Assembly (NCBI GenBank): GCA_907165275.2
Contig: OU015663.1
Location: forward strand, 3,856,501 to 3,920,500
Origin: Zygaena filipendulae
Lineage: Eukaryota > Arthropoda > Insecta > Lepidoptera > Zygaenidae
Direction: 5' to 3'
DNA: 64,000 bases
Part shown: positions 46,911-58,892 of the stretch, in pieces
Layout of the letters: each line of letters begins with the position of its first letter
Position numbering within the stretch: the stretch's first letter is position 1
Made by a program: the position numbers and the translations under genes
Notes under the pieces: generated by a model
Seen by the model: only the letters and a program-made list of their open reading frames with translations
Databases searched by the model: none
Told to the model about the DNA's origin: nothing

Positions 46911-47720
46911 ATTTTACAGGCGGTATTTGAAGCTTGAATAGTGAAATTCCTAGAGGAATTTCCACTTGAATTGTCCTAAGCCTAGATCGGATGCAGATCG
47001 ATTTTCAATTCCGCTTACTTTACCCACCTGGGATATTATGTGGATTCATGGATTGTGTGTACCTTCCTTCAACCTGCATAATAAATACGTAGCCAAGCAA
47101 AATACGGGTAGAGCCCCTGTGTAACCTAGAAATGTATGCAGAGTAATTTCGTAGAATTTTCCCAGCTATCTTCAAACTTCAGCCGAAAAGGGACCTTAAT
47201 TTTATGACAGAAACGATTAAATTTAAATTGTAAATTGAAATGTTGATACGGTTTAAAGTTACGTATATCTACATATCGTTGGAATAGATTCCATGCACTA
47301 GTTGTACAGAGAAGGCAGCTGTTTAAATGTTAATAGGTTGCCCAGCAATGTTCAGATATTTGGAGGTTTTTGAACCATAGATTATCGTTGATTATGTTGG
47401 TTACGATGATAATGTTTGCCAGACAAATGCGGGTTGGTTCACTGTACTCCTAATTTTGTTTAATATTCCTATAAGTTACTAAGCAAAATCATAAAACTTT
47501 CATATCTTTATTTAAATGGGTATAGTGCAAACTGTAATATCCTACAATAAATACCTATGTATACAAAACATGTATGGCATATTTGTACACCTATTGTTAG
47601 CTTTAACACAGACAATTATTACACTACCTAAGGAAAATTGTTTGTATTAGATATTTTGTATAACATAAGAAAAATATACTTTTTATGTTATTTCGAACAC
47701 GAAGTCTGCTTGAGACACTA

Positions 47721-47957
47721 ACCGCCGCACTCAGAGACTTTAATGATTACTAAGTCAAGTATAGATTTTTAAAACAAAACTGCCGCAATTAGACAAGTTT
47801 AATAAAGTAATGTTAATTGGCATTTAACTAATTAAGTTACATCTCATTAAATGCCAATTAACATTAATTTATTGAACGTCTCTGATTGCGGCAGTTTTGT
47901 TTTAAAAATCTATACTTAACTAAGTAATCATTAAAGTCGACTCTGAGTGCGGCCGTT
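47721..47957. mobile_element. MITE family B, copy 2, long foldback
   Basis: The left side CCGCCGCACTCAGAGACTTT and AATGATTACTAAG pairs with the right side CTTAACTAAGTAATCATTAA and GACTCTGAGTGCGGCCGTTA. ATCTATACTT-type DNA and TTTTGTTTTAAAAATC continue the arms. A second hairpin, GTTAATTGGCATTTAA against TTAAATGCCAATTAAC, sits inside. Confidence 0.7.
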
Positions 47958-48004
47958 AGAATAATATTATGGAAATAATGCGTAGCATTTGTTTTTTTTT
48001 TATT

Positions 48005-48237
48005 CATATCTGATATATATAAATCACGTGTCACGTTGTTTGTCCGCGATGGACTCCGAAACTACTGAACGGATTTTGATAAAATTTTGCAACCGTTTAT
48101 AATATGGTCCAACTTAAAAGATAGGATAGTTTTTATCCCGGAATTCCCTCGGGAACTGAAGGGCATAGAGTACTTTTTTCCGCAACCTCCGCGGGAACTC
48201 CGAAATTACCGCGGATGAAATCGCGGGGGACAGCTAG
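48005..48237 (+). mobile_element. Helitron-like element
   Basis: ACGTTGTTTGTCCGCGATGG, CTGAACGGATTTTGATAAAA, and the end GATGAAATCGCGGGGGACAG with CTAG at 48234-48237. It is the same subfamily as 42827-43020, with an extra segment repeating the GGGAACTCCG block. Confidence 0.75.
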
Positions 48238-48786
48238 TTTATTATAAAATCAATTATATGTCCGTCCCGTAGCATTTGTTGATTGCTGAAACTACGTTAC
48301 GTTCTTAACGATCTGTAGCTAGTTGCTACGGTGGCTACACTATTATTTTGCTACGATGCGTAGCAAAAGTGGTTGGAAGCTTCTTGTTTTCATCTAAGAT
48401 TATTTTCTTGAAATTTACTCCTCTTTTCTTGAAAATTATCTAAAATTGTGCTTTATAAAAGAATATAAATATAAAATATATGCGCCAAAGTCCATTATCC
48501 CTAATCCCTATTAATAATTGATGAGAAGAAGAGTTCCAAATCAAAACATGTACGCTATTGTAGGTTTTCAAGATGCTTTTTCAGTGAAATTATGACAAAG
48601 GCAGAAAAGTGCAGTGATGAACCTTTTAGAGGATCGTTGAGTGCTTTTCCTTTTATTTTAAGAAGTCTTGAAGATTAAAGGCAAGTTACTCTTTAAGCAA
48701 CATAAGAAAAAAGTAGATATCTAGCGACTTACATTATCCTAAAGCCGATTTCAACTATACGTTATACTTATACAAATACTATAAAA

Positions 48787-48915
48787 TATGTCTAGCGATA
48801 GCACCGTTGATCTAGTGGTTAACGAACTTGACTGTTATCCTAAGGGATCGCGGGTTCGATGCTCGCGTCCCGTCTTCTTTCCAACATTAATTACCTAAGT
48901 TTAAAAAAAAAGCTT
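48787..48915 (+). mobile_element. tRNA-derived SINE head
   Basis: A-box-like GTTGATCTAGTGGTTAACG and B box GGTTCGATGCTC (48853-48864) are followed by a short T/A tail (TTTAAAAAAAAAGC). Its body is shorter than that of the copy at 46655. The B box has one departure from consensus. Confidence 0.6.
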
Positions 48916-49696
48916 TAAAATGGTTTTTATCAGTTTCGAACTCTGATGCACAGTTGTTTACGTACTTTCTATTCACAGGAAGCTCTTAAGCGACATTGTC
49001 AGTTTGTGACTTAACTATCATTTATCTTGAGAGTTAAAACGTGGGACTTACGAAAAGGCCGCACAAACAATTTATCTTGGTTTATCTTTATAATTAAACT
49101 CGGTCAACAGAGTCTGTTCGTTATTGTAGTCTTACCACGGTAGTAGTCGGTTAGAAAGGGTTTAAGTTGTTGTTTTTAAGACGATTTCAAAAGAGGAAAT
49201 ATAATATTATTTCAACATCAGACTGGCTTGCTCGGTCCTTACCTTTATTAGATAAACATTATACGCACCATTCTTTATTTTATTTTTTGCGTATATTATA
49301 ATTTAGAAGCACTGAGAACGACATATTCTCGTAGTTCATTAAAGATTGCATCTATATATGCGACCAATATGCGACAAACAACATTTTTGTCTCTTAAATA
49401 TTATGAATTCGATTATAATATTATGTGCTTACTGTTTTTAATTACAGAAGTATTATACAAAAATAATATTTACCTACCGAATTTTACTTAAAAACGTTCG
49501 ATGCCTATTTTAAACATCTTGAAAGATATGTTTTTTTAGCGATTGGCGCTAGTGTGAAGTCGAAATAATATTATGTTCCTATCTGTCTAAAATGCCTTTA
49601 CGTAGGTACCTTAGTAATAGTATAGTATATATAGTATACCTACGTCTCTACCTAGTTCTAGGCAAAAAGAAACATCATTTTTGTCAATGCATAATT

Positions 49697-49931
49697 GGAC
49701 ATAGATAAGCAATAGTGTGTTAACCCACACTGGAGAAATTTTGAGTAAATTAAAGCCTTAAAATTATAGCGCCATTTTGTTTCAACATTTTTATATTCAA
49801 TATTTAGTTACATATTTAAGCAATGTAATAAGGTAAACACATTATTAAAAAACGTTCTCTAACACTCAATAAATCGTTCTGAATCAATAACTTTGTATTG
49901 TGGGTTAACATGTTATTGCTTATCTGCGTCC
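49697..49931. mobile_element. MITE family D, copy 2 (AATT target duplication)
   Basis: It runs from GGACATAGATAAGCAATAGT to an inverted GGACGCAGATAAGCAATAAC, with AATT on each side (49693-49696, 49932-49935). It faces opposite to the copy at 44682. Confidence 0.8.
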
Positions 49932-50299
49932 AATTAATCTTTAAATAAATAAATACCTTCATAGAGTTAAGTCAAAATCAGACTATAAATAAACCATTAC
50001 TGAAACTCAGGACTGGATTAAATTTTCTTATGTAAATAATTCATTAACATGTTGTGCCGTGAGCGAGGCCCCGACCGTCTGTAGTTGAACTCAAGAATAA
50101 AATATGCTAAAATGTACCTATTATTTAAATATAAAATATAATAAATATTTATGAACGCGTTTTTATGAAATAGTAACAGAAGTGAGTTTACCTATCTAAA
50201 CAGAGTACCTGCCTGAATCTTTTTTAACATAATATTTTTGGATAAAATGGCAAAATATCGTGAAATAAATTATTTAACTAAATAAAACTAAATAATAAA

Positions 50300-50600
50300 A
50301 TATTTGACGCAATAGGTCACCATGCCTATCCGCTAATCAAGGGGTTCCGGGTTCGATTATTCTTATTATTATTATTATTCGATTCCCGGTGGGGGTGGAC
50401 TTTGTGTGATGAACACAAGGTTCCATTTTCCAGTGAGTATATAATATGTATCAATAGTATAATATATATGTAATAATATTTAGTATATAGCATATACCAC
50501 GTTTGCTTGGTTTCCCCGACACAAGCCTATAGCTTAGCGTGGGTCCGTGGGATCAAGTAGATCTGTGTGTTGTGAAGTGGATTATTGTTATTATTAAAAA
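50300..50600 (+). mobile_element. tRNA-derived SINE with an insertion in its B box
   Basis: The head CACCATGCCTATCCGCTAAT leads to GGTTCGAT, a 20-nt ATT-rich insertion (50358-50377) bounded by TTCGAT copies, then TCCCGG. The body has CCCCGACACAAGCCTATAGC and TGGGATCAAGTAGATCTGTG, and ends in (TTA) repeats. Confidence 0.65.
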
Positions 50601-50679
50601 AACGAATTAATATTCATCATAGTACCTATGTCAATAATTTAACAATAATAAAGTTGTTTTCATAAAAAATGGTTTATTT

Positions 50680-50895
50680 CGCACGAAAAGGAGTAAGGAC
50701 ATAGGGTACCTACTTTTTGTCTAAGTATTCCCGTGGGAACTCCGCAATTAAGGCGAGTGTAACCGTGAAAAACGGCTAGCGATTTATACTTGACTGGTAG
50801 CGTATAGTTTATAGTTAGGAGATGTCAGTTAAGAAAGGATTTCACGCAGTTTGCGCGAAAACTCCCAAATTAACGCGGGTGAAACAGCTAGTTAT
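50680..50895 (+). mobile_element. Two Helitron 3-prime fragments
   Basis: 50680-50779 has GAGTAAGGACATAGGGTACC and CCGTGGGAACTCCG, ending AACGGCTAG. 50838-50895 has AAATTAACGCGGGTGAAACA, ending GCTAG. Both have degraded hairpins. Confidence 0.5.
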
Positions 50896-51229
50896 ACAAT
50901 AACACTAAATTAATGAGAATGCTAAAAGTGGGAATAAGGAAACATTACACTATTTCGACGATTTCAGTGCTTTCTCGCAGTGCATAGCACTTTCGCACTT
51001 TGCGGGCTATAATTACATACTCATAGAGTTAATCAGGTTACTGGGTCACTCCGTAATAAGAGTTGTTGCTGACGTCATTTTATATTAATATGATAATTAA
51101 TAAGATTAATAACAATATTATTATTTGATACAGTCTGATTGATATTGTAGGTACGTTAGAGATTTTTTTATAGGTACCTAATAATCCTTCAGTTGGTATC
51201 AAGTTATAATATAACCAGTAGTTCTTAGA

Positions 51230-51325
51230 AGTATTAGTAGCAGTTCCCCATATATAGTATACAAGATCTGGTCGGTTTGGAATCAGGTGGCGCCGCGCCG
51301 TGCGATAATGTCCAAGCACTACATA
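51230..51325 (+). mobile_element. SINE tail fragment
   Basis: GTCGGTTTGGAATCAGGTGG and GTGCGATAATGTCCAAGCAC match the body of the SINE at 46655 (TTTGGGACCAGCTTGG, GTGATAATGTCCAAG). Confidence 0.45.
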
Positions 51326-51336
51326 TTGTTACCAAC

Positions 51337-51490
51337 TAGCTATTCCCGGCGGTTTCACCCTCGTTGATTTGAGAGTTCCCGCGGAAGCTCTATGAAATTC
51401 TTTCTTAGCTGACTTCTGCTCTCCATAAATTACCTTTCCGGTAAACAGCTTCATAGGTCACGTAGGGTATGATCCGTCATAATTTTTTCT
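51337..51490 (-). mobile_element. Helitron 3-prime end, inverted
   Basis: CTAGCTATTCCCGGCGGTTT, CACCCTCGTTGATTTGAGAG and TTCCCGCGG, then diverged sequence. Confidence 0.5.
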
Positions 51491-52551
51491 ACCTCAAGAT
51501 AAATATTGTTTTTAAGACATTTGAGACTTGAATCTGATACTGAACACCCTCCTTCAAGAAGCCCCACGTGTAACCTTACATCCTGTAGATCATATTAATT
51601 ATTATTTGTTAGATATTATTATAAGCAATCTCTTTTCATCATCTCGGACTATACCAAGTTATTTGATAGGTTTCGCGCTGGGCTCTATAATTAGATAACT
51701 GCTAGATAACTGCTGTCAGAACGATTCGCGTAACGCGTATCTAACGCAACTAGAGATGACATAATTTCTAATACAATAAAATTCAAACTATTCGATTATA
51801 TTTTTTCATCCATTGAATTATGATTCGAGCAAAATCATATTAAATACATGGGACAACGTTACTGAAAATTTCTTGTAGGTGTAAAACGTATAGGTAGATA
51901 TTCTAAAGCAATAACATACCAAAGTTGGAAGTATGCGATATCAAAGTACCTATGGAATTTGTCGTAAAACTTGATAAAAATATGACACTCGTAAAAGAAT
52001 TCGAAGAATACTTTATGGAGGTATGGCCTTTGAGCCTTTCTACTTACAAATCACATAAACCTTGCTACAGCCAATATCATGTAACAAAGATGCTGTTATT
52101 TTATTGAAGTTTAAATTAATATATGTTTACATTCACGTATTGCCATAACTTTGTAGTGCTTGAATCATCTAAAAAAAAAAAAAAACTTTGATTTACTTGC
52201 ATCCAGCATACAGTTTCTGATAGATTTTATCATCTTCTGTTTATTTATGAAGACGATTAGAAGAATGAGATGCCAACTTCACAAATGACATTCCAGCACT
52301 TCATTTGAAGTAGGTATTTGAGCATCGAGGAGTTTTGTTTAGCATAATTATACGTATCTGACCAAATACCGTAAAATTTTATCTTTGGTTTAATGGCTGT
52401 TAACGACCTACCTATATGGTATCTACGTATGAGTATATACTACAAATAAATCTATAGAAATAGCCAAAGAGTATAATATAACCACTACGTTATTAAAGAT
52501 AATGACGGGCCGCTTTTGCCATAGGTTTATCTATCTATCTATGTATCTATA

Positions 52552-52795
52552 CCATATCTATCATATAAAATGCTTTGTCCTGAATGACTGATGGATCAAC
52601 GCACAGCCTGAACCGCTGATCGTAGAGACCTGAAACTTGGAGGGTGTGTTCTTTGTGTGACGTATAGGCATCCGATATGAAAGAATTTTTGAAAATTCAA
52701 CCCCTAAAGGGATAAAAAGGGGTTGTAAAGTTTGTATGGAACAATTCCGCTGAAACTTCGAAATTATTGCGGGTATAACCGCGCGAAACAGCTAG
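52552..52795 (+). mobile_element. Helitron-like element, second type
   Basis: ATCATATAAAATGCTTTGTC, CTGAATGACTGATGGATCAA, GAAACTTGGAGGGTGTGTTC, and the end ATTGCGGGTATAACCGCGCG with AACAGCTAG. The CTAG terminus is shared with the main family; the body differs. Confidence 0.6.
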
Positions 52796-53754
52796 TTTCC
52801 AATATTATAAAAAAAAAATTCTCACTTTCAAATGCATTTATTTAAAAACATATCTCTACCATGACTGCTCCTGCGTTACTCCAGTCGAACCTGGCAACCT
52901 TCGCCAAAGGGTCAATCTGGTCACCCAAAACCGCACCACATCGGAAGGAATCCCCTCATACACCTCTGTAGATACAGCCGATTGGTTTAATGCTATTCTA
53001 CCTATTCTAGTATCGTTATATATATGTGGAGAGACCCTTAAGGAGAGCTGCGACCACCGCGTCAGTTTGCATTGTAATATTAATTAAAATAATTATTTGC
53101 ATGAGATGAAACGCACGACAGCGGCACTAAAGGTATTTTTTTGTTGATATTCGGTCAAAGGTTATCTCCTTCCGCTTTACTCACCTCTCTCTTAAAATAA
53201 GTTACATGACGTAATAAACGCCTAAAATCTTAAGAAGGTTTACTAAACAGAGGCACCTTCGCAGCCACGATAATGGTTTTATTAGTCGTATAATTATGAT
53301 TGACGGTTGATAAAACAGCTATAGATATCTACAGACTTCCATTTAAGTTGAAATGAAGAATATGAAATTATGTAGGCATACTTCAAAACAATGTCATAAA
53401 TATCAAAATCCATACTTGGCTCCAGTTTTGAATTTGTTCGTCAAGCGAAAATCGAATCTAGAAAAAAAATCGTATGTTGAAATATGTATAAAGCAATATT
53501 AAATCGTTAAAATGGATATATAGAGAGAAAACTATTATTTGATAAGGGTCTATCCTCTCTTTCTGTATTACTAAATAACAACGTAGAAACGTTTCAATTG
53601 CGTTAGTTCGATAGGTATTCGTTTAGCTCAGTATTTGGTGTGCAAAAAAGAGTATTCTATTCTATTTTTCAATTTGCAAAACTTTATTCGCAACTCGATA
53701 CCAATTTAATTATAGGTAGATCGCTTATAATATGTACTTACTATTACATAACTA

Positions 53755-53960
53755 ACTAGCTGTTACTCGCGGTTTCAGCCGTTGATAACCATTTTCTAAT
53801 TAAATTGAATCAAATAATTTTTACAAAGTTACTTTGAAAATTATGAAAGAATTCACAAAACGTTTCCAGCTTGCTTCCTATAGTGGCTCGAGATAAAAAG
53901 CCGGATAACAAAAATTTTATACTTGGTTCCTTTCACGGTTGAAAAGTTGGAAAATTTCAG
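53755..53960 (-). mobile_element. Helitron-like element, decayed
   Basis: CTAGCTGTTACTCGCGGTTT and CAGCCGTTGATAACC mark the inverted 3-prime end. The remainder resembles no good copy. Confidence 0.4.
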
Positions 53961-54489
53961 GTATGTAGGTAGAAGCAGCGGTTTGAAGAGGCTGTACGTT
54001 GTCTGTCAGTCGGTAGCTGCATGGCACCTTACTGTTTTATAAGTAAACCTGGCATTTACTCTATTGATTGGCAATCAATTTAATTGTCAGTAACTAAAAA
54101 TACATACGTATTTTTATTGGAAACACAGTGGGTTGTCATTTTATTTCGCCTTCACTAAATACGAATGAAGTTATATAATTACTTATCTATAGTTCTTTTT
54201 CAATTGTCATGTCTAGTTGTTTTGTTGTCTATAACTTTTTTATTTTCGTTAGAAAGGATATATTATTTACCTTGGTCAGAGTTTACAAACCTAGGTGATT
54301 TAATTATTGTTTTTTGTAATTTTACATCATGTAATTTTTAACAATAATTAGTATGCATTACTGAAGTATCTCTTTGAGTAATATATATTTTGTATATACC
54401 GCACTTATAACAATAAGCAATGATACTTAAGCCATAGAATATCATTGACAATTTAAGTAAACCATTTCCTTTTTTTTTCCTGTCTGTCA

Positions 54490-54871
54490 GTCTGTCTGCG
54501 ATGTCTGTATGTTTGTTCCGGCTGATGAGCGATGGAGCAGAATGTTCTTGAGTTGCACGAGTCAGAAGTCGCGGTATGGGTAGGCCCGCTACAAGGTAGA
54601 CCGATGACTCGGTGAAGGTTGCGGGACGCCACTGGATGCGGGAGGCGCAGGACCGGTCGTTGTGGCGATCCTTGGGGGAGGCCTATGTCCAGCAGTGGAC
54701 GTCTTTTGGTTGATATGATTATGATGATGAATCCCCGAAACGGTGGAACCGATTTTGACGAGACTGCCACTTACAGATAGCTGATTTTACAAGGAGTAAC
54801 TTAGGCTACTTTCATCAGAGTTCCTATGATAAATTCGAAACTCATGCGAGTGAAATCGCGGGGCACAGCTG
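54490..54871 (+). mobile_element. Helitron-like element carrying a nested LINE end
   Basis: The outer copy starts TGTCTGTATGTTTGTTCCGG and resumes at ATCCCCGAAACGGTGGAACC, CACTTACAGATAGCTGATTT, ending GTGAAATCGCGGGGCACAGC. The middle (about 54528-54730) is the LINE fragment. Confidence 0.65.
54606..54713 (+). pseudogene. End of RTE-type LINE ORF2 (reverse transcriptase protein C-terminus)
   Basis: A 35-codon frame ends in EAQDRSLWRSLGEAYVQQWT, SFG and a stop, then a TGAT/GATGAT-rich tail. This is the usual C-terminal end and 3-prime tail of lepidopteran RTE-clade elements. The copy is 5-prime truncated and dead, nested in a Helitron. Confidence 0.75.
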
Positions 54872-55509
54872 GGTGTAAATGCAGGTTAGTCTTCATAGGT
54901 TTAATCGGTTGATTTAATAGGTTTAACACAGGAAATGTAGGTTAGTAGATATATAAAATTGGTTAACTAAAAAGGACGTCGTACGGTTTATTTCATAACT
55001 CCAAGTTTCTAACTCTTTAGCGGCATCATATTCAATTCAACTCTCTTACTATTGTCAACGTCGCTGCGTCGAGTTAGTGCAAGTGGAGTCCGATCGCGCT
55101 ATTTCGTAACGAAATTATTAAAAAAAAAAACCTTTAAATTTACGTCAAATAATAAAATAATATTCTAAGCGATTTCGTATTGCACTGATAATTATTTTTA
55201 AAATGACGGCTAAAGTATTGTTAATAAGATAATGTTGGTTAACTTTAAGACCGTACTTGAACAATCAATATATGATTTAAAGAAATCTACAAACAAATAG
55301 GTAAAGTTTAGACGGTTTTGTTCTGCTAATTTCGTTGTGAAAAAACGCGATCGACATCCAGCCCATCTAGCCAAATTCACAATCCATAGCCCTTAACGCA
55401 TAGAAAACTAAGGAACGGCCCCCCTAGTCAAATTGAAATTCTACAATCGTTAACGCATAGAAAACTAAGGAATAGGGATGTTGACTACTTTTGAAAATCG
55501 AAATTCTAA

Positions 55510-55778
55510 TTAGTCCGTCAGTTAGAAAATAAAAAAAAACAATAGATATGTATTTTTTGTTTTTTCAAACGAATTAAAATATACAGAGATAAAGCGCATT
55601 AAAGTTTAGGGTGAGGGGGTCGTGACGTCACAACCCCTAAAACCGCCATACAAACTGTCCTGGTAGTGATGTCACGCGAAATTTTAACTCAATATATCGC
55701 CGTTATTTTTTGATTACCTACGTAAAAAAATAAAAAATACATGAACAATATTTTTTATTAATCTACAAGACGGACTAA
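55510..55778. mobile_element. MITE family E (TTAGTCCGTC ends), copy 1
   Basis: It starts TTAGTCCGTC and ends GACGGACTAA, with imperfect inverted A/T-rich arms inside. GATAAAGCGCATTAAAGTTT, AGGGTGAGGGGGTCGTGACG and GATGTCACGCGAAATTT are shared with the copy at 57607. Confidence 0.75.
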
Positions 55779-56159
55779 AAAAAAATTAGTCAACATGCCC
55801 ATTGAATCGTTAGGTCACGTCGTGGTCACGCAAAACTAGAATTTTGATTGGATGATTTTACGTAAAGTGACATAACGATTCGTTTCACTGTTCATCTGGG
55901 CTAAGATGCGCAACACGATAAAATTTTATCGAGCCATTTTATCGATTCTCGTCGACATATTGTATGGCTTTGCAGCTCGATCGAGCGGAGATCGAGGTCA
56001 TTAATCTTAGATACCAGATGTACCAGGCGATGTGTGTGTAAAGCGATTAAGCGGCGAGCTTTTTGATTAATTTATTTGTTTGATTTTTTATTTTTTTTTC
56101 TTATCTATTCTATGAACATGTGTATAAATATTTGCAGCTAATTTTGCCACATCTTATTA

Positions 56160-56335
56160 TTATTGAAAGAAGCTTCCTCACTGACTCATCCACGCCCAAC
56201 GGAAACTATTGAACCTATGATTTTGGCACAAGGCAATGGAAGAACACTTTTCTTTTCAAATAAGTAAACAAGTTTTTTTAGGATTTTTTAAAATTTAAAA
56301 GGGCGCAACGCGGGTGTAATCGCGTGAGGCAGCTA
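56160..56335 (+). mobile_element. Helitron-like element, second type, decayed
   Basis: GCTTCCTCACTGACTCATCC, ATTTTGGCACAAGGCAATGG, and the end GCAACGCGGGTGTAATCGCG with AGGCAGCTA. The layout is like 52552-52795. Confidence 0.45.
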
Positions 56336-57116
56336 TATAGTGTTATTATATCGAACATTTTGAAGCAAGAAATAGCTACCTATGTATATACGTATGTGTA
56401 CATATGTTCAGTAGTTTTTGCAAGATGTATGGGCAACTAAAACGACATAATATATTGATCATGAAAAATAACAATATAATATTTTTATAATATTGTTAGG
56501 TAGATTCACTTTACCGTCCTGGGCCGCGAGGGTTATATTTTAGTCGAGACAAATTATGTTTTCAAATTAACATTTGAATGACAAGGACAAGGCGTAATTA
56601 TTCCTGAAATGGTCACGGACTTGCTTCTGAAATCTGTTATTTTTCTTCAGAAAAAATTTCAACAAAAATGTCAGTACAGCAGCGGGCGGCATATTTAGAT
56701 GCTGTTTTATTAATGTACCGACATAAATTGTACTATGTAATTTTCATTGCAAACTTAAAAAGTAGTGTGATTTAAATGTAGAAATTAGGTAAGAGTATTA
56801 TTTTATTTGTTATGTACCGTAGTGGGTACATCCTGACTGTCTTATTTCATTTTTGTGCAGAAAACGAGATATCTTTTGTATGCATGTTTACAATATTGTC
56901 ACTTATCAATTTCTTTTCCCCAGACATATTTGTTGACCTACCAATTCCATTCTTCTTTTGACTTTCTCTGACCTTTTGTACTAATGGGTCCTCTGGTACA
57001 TACATCTATACTCTATAGTCTATACCCAGTACACAATAGTAATTACAGATAATAATAGATAACATGATTCTATTGTTGTGCTCTTCACACCAAAATTCTA
57101 TTTGGACATGTTCATT

Positions 57117-57433
57117 CAACAGCAAAAGTAGATGATAAAAATTAGAAATTCAATACTAATTAACGGAGTTCGCGTCAGAACTGGGTGGCGTCGAAGTGAT
57201 TCAAAAGTATTATGTGATTGTAAATTATACCAAACATTTACTACTAGTAGTGATGCGAATTGAGTTTATATTTTTTGGGGTCACGAATATATGGCAGCTG
57301 TACTAGTAGTAAATGTTTGGTATAAATTACAACCACATATTTTTGAATCACTTCGACGCCACACAGCTGTTCTGACGCGAACTCCGTTCATTAGTATTGA
57401 ATTTCTAATTTTGATCATCTACTTTTGCTGTTG
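57117..57433. mobile_element. Foldback MITE with about 133-bp inverted arms
   Basis: 57117-57249 and 57301-57433 are nearly perfect inverted copies (outer end CAACAGCAAAAGTAGATGAT; inner end TACCAAACATTTACTACTAG) around a 51-nt centre. It has no coding frame. Target duplications are not clear. Confidence 0.85.
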
Positions 57434-57606
57434 ACTGTACCTACCTACTTAACAATTTTTTTTTTATGGTTGTTTTTTTGTCAAACATATTTTTAATGGA
57501 TACTAAATTAATGATAATCCGTTTCGCTTGTTATTGTAGGTATAGAACTGTGAATTTGGATCTATGTAATTGGGTATTCTCCAAGGTATGAATATCAAAA
57601 TTCTAA

Positions 57607-57871
57607 TTAGTCCGTCAGTTAGAAAATAAAAAAATAATAGACACGTATTTTTTGCTTTTTCAATTTAATGAAAATGAACATAGATAAAGCGCATTAAAGT
57701 TTAGGGTGGGGGGCTCGTGACGTCAATATTCATTATAAGCGCCATACAAACCGCACAGAATTGTGACGTCACGCGAAATTTCAACTCAATGTATCTCTGT
57801 TATTTTTTGAGTACGTAAAAAAAGAAAAAATACGTGTCCAATATTTTTTACTAATCTACACGACGGACTAA
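57607..57871. mobile_element. MITE family E, copy 2
   Basis: It shows the same ends (TTAGTCCGTC / GACGGACTAA) and the same centre (GATAAAGCGCATTAAAGTTT, GTGACGTCACGCGAAATTTC) as 55510-55778. Even the left flank AAATTCTAA is alike, so the element may start further out than annotated. Confidence 0.75.
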
Positions 57872-58892
57872 AAAAAAATGTTTTGTCAAGTAGCCAATTG
57901 TGTTTTATTTACATATTTTGCTGTAGAGCTCTAAAAAAAATCGTATTAAATATTTACGAATATATTTATGTGAACAAATAGGTCTTGAGTAAAAAGACTC
58001 TTGCGAAGTAATTTTCTATTAGATTATAGTGGCGCTCCACTGGCCACTTAATACAATTATCTCCGTCACTGTACAATTACATAAAAGTGGTCCGAAATTG
58101 AGATTGAATTATTGAGTTACTACAGTCTCTAAGTAGATACAGCATACAATATTGTTTTGGGAAGTGAAGACAGCACCTGTATAAATATAAAATTAAACAG
58201 AATGTTTTCTAAAGAGATAATAATAATAATGACAAAATCTTTATTTCAATAAGATACCTACTCATACTTAATGTCCTGGTAAAAGAGAGTGAGCGGATTA
58301 CGGGTAGGCACGGAGTCGGATTTTATTGTAAGATTAATCTGACCATTGACACGTGACGTTACACAGGTGAACTGTTTCGTAGATGAAGAATAGCGAAAAA
58401 TGCTCGGAGTCTCGGCGCTGACTTTAATAAAAACTGAATCTATTGGCAAGGCCTCAACACTCCCATGATGATGAAGTCTTTGCTAGTGATCTTCAGCGTA
58501 CTTCATAGTAACGCTGCTCATGATCTCCATTTTTAAATTTAGCCCTCGTAGTACGACTATAGCCGCCTCTAAACGCATTTTCATCCCACACAAAATTAGT
58601 ACCCATTCAATGGTTTTCGATGAATGTAGGAGTAAGAAGACACGTTTTCGCTCTATAGTAAACAACATGTCAAGACTGCCGTCTGCTTGTACATTCGTAT
58701 TTTAATGAATGACGTAGCCCTGACGCAAGTTAGCCATGCGGCAAATAACATTATTATCATATCGCAGAAACCAACCCGGCTTCTAAAGGTGTTTTCGTTT
58801 ATAATTTATTAATAGACCACGTGTTAAATAGATTCAAAGGTATTGAATCTATTTAAAACGTGGACGAAAGACCGCATAGAAGTAGGTTACAG

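Noticed and set aside
52858..52990. Minus-strand frame of about 44 codons, GC-richer than its surroundings
   Set aside because: No domain, no splice context; two frames are open together. Perhaps an old transposon piece.
58258..58760. Minus-strand frames, one with a signal-peptide-like start (MIIMLFAAWLTCVRA) and one ending at 58258
   Set aside because: The pieces are in different frames with several stops between, no splice sites join them, and no family is recognised. A decayed gene is possible but not supported.
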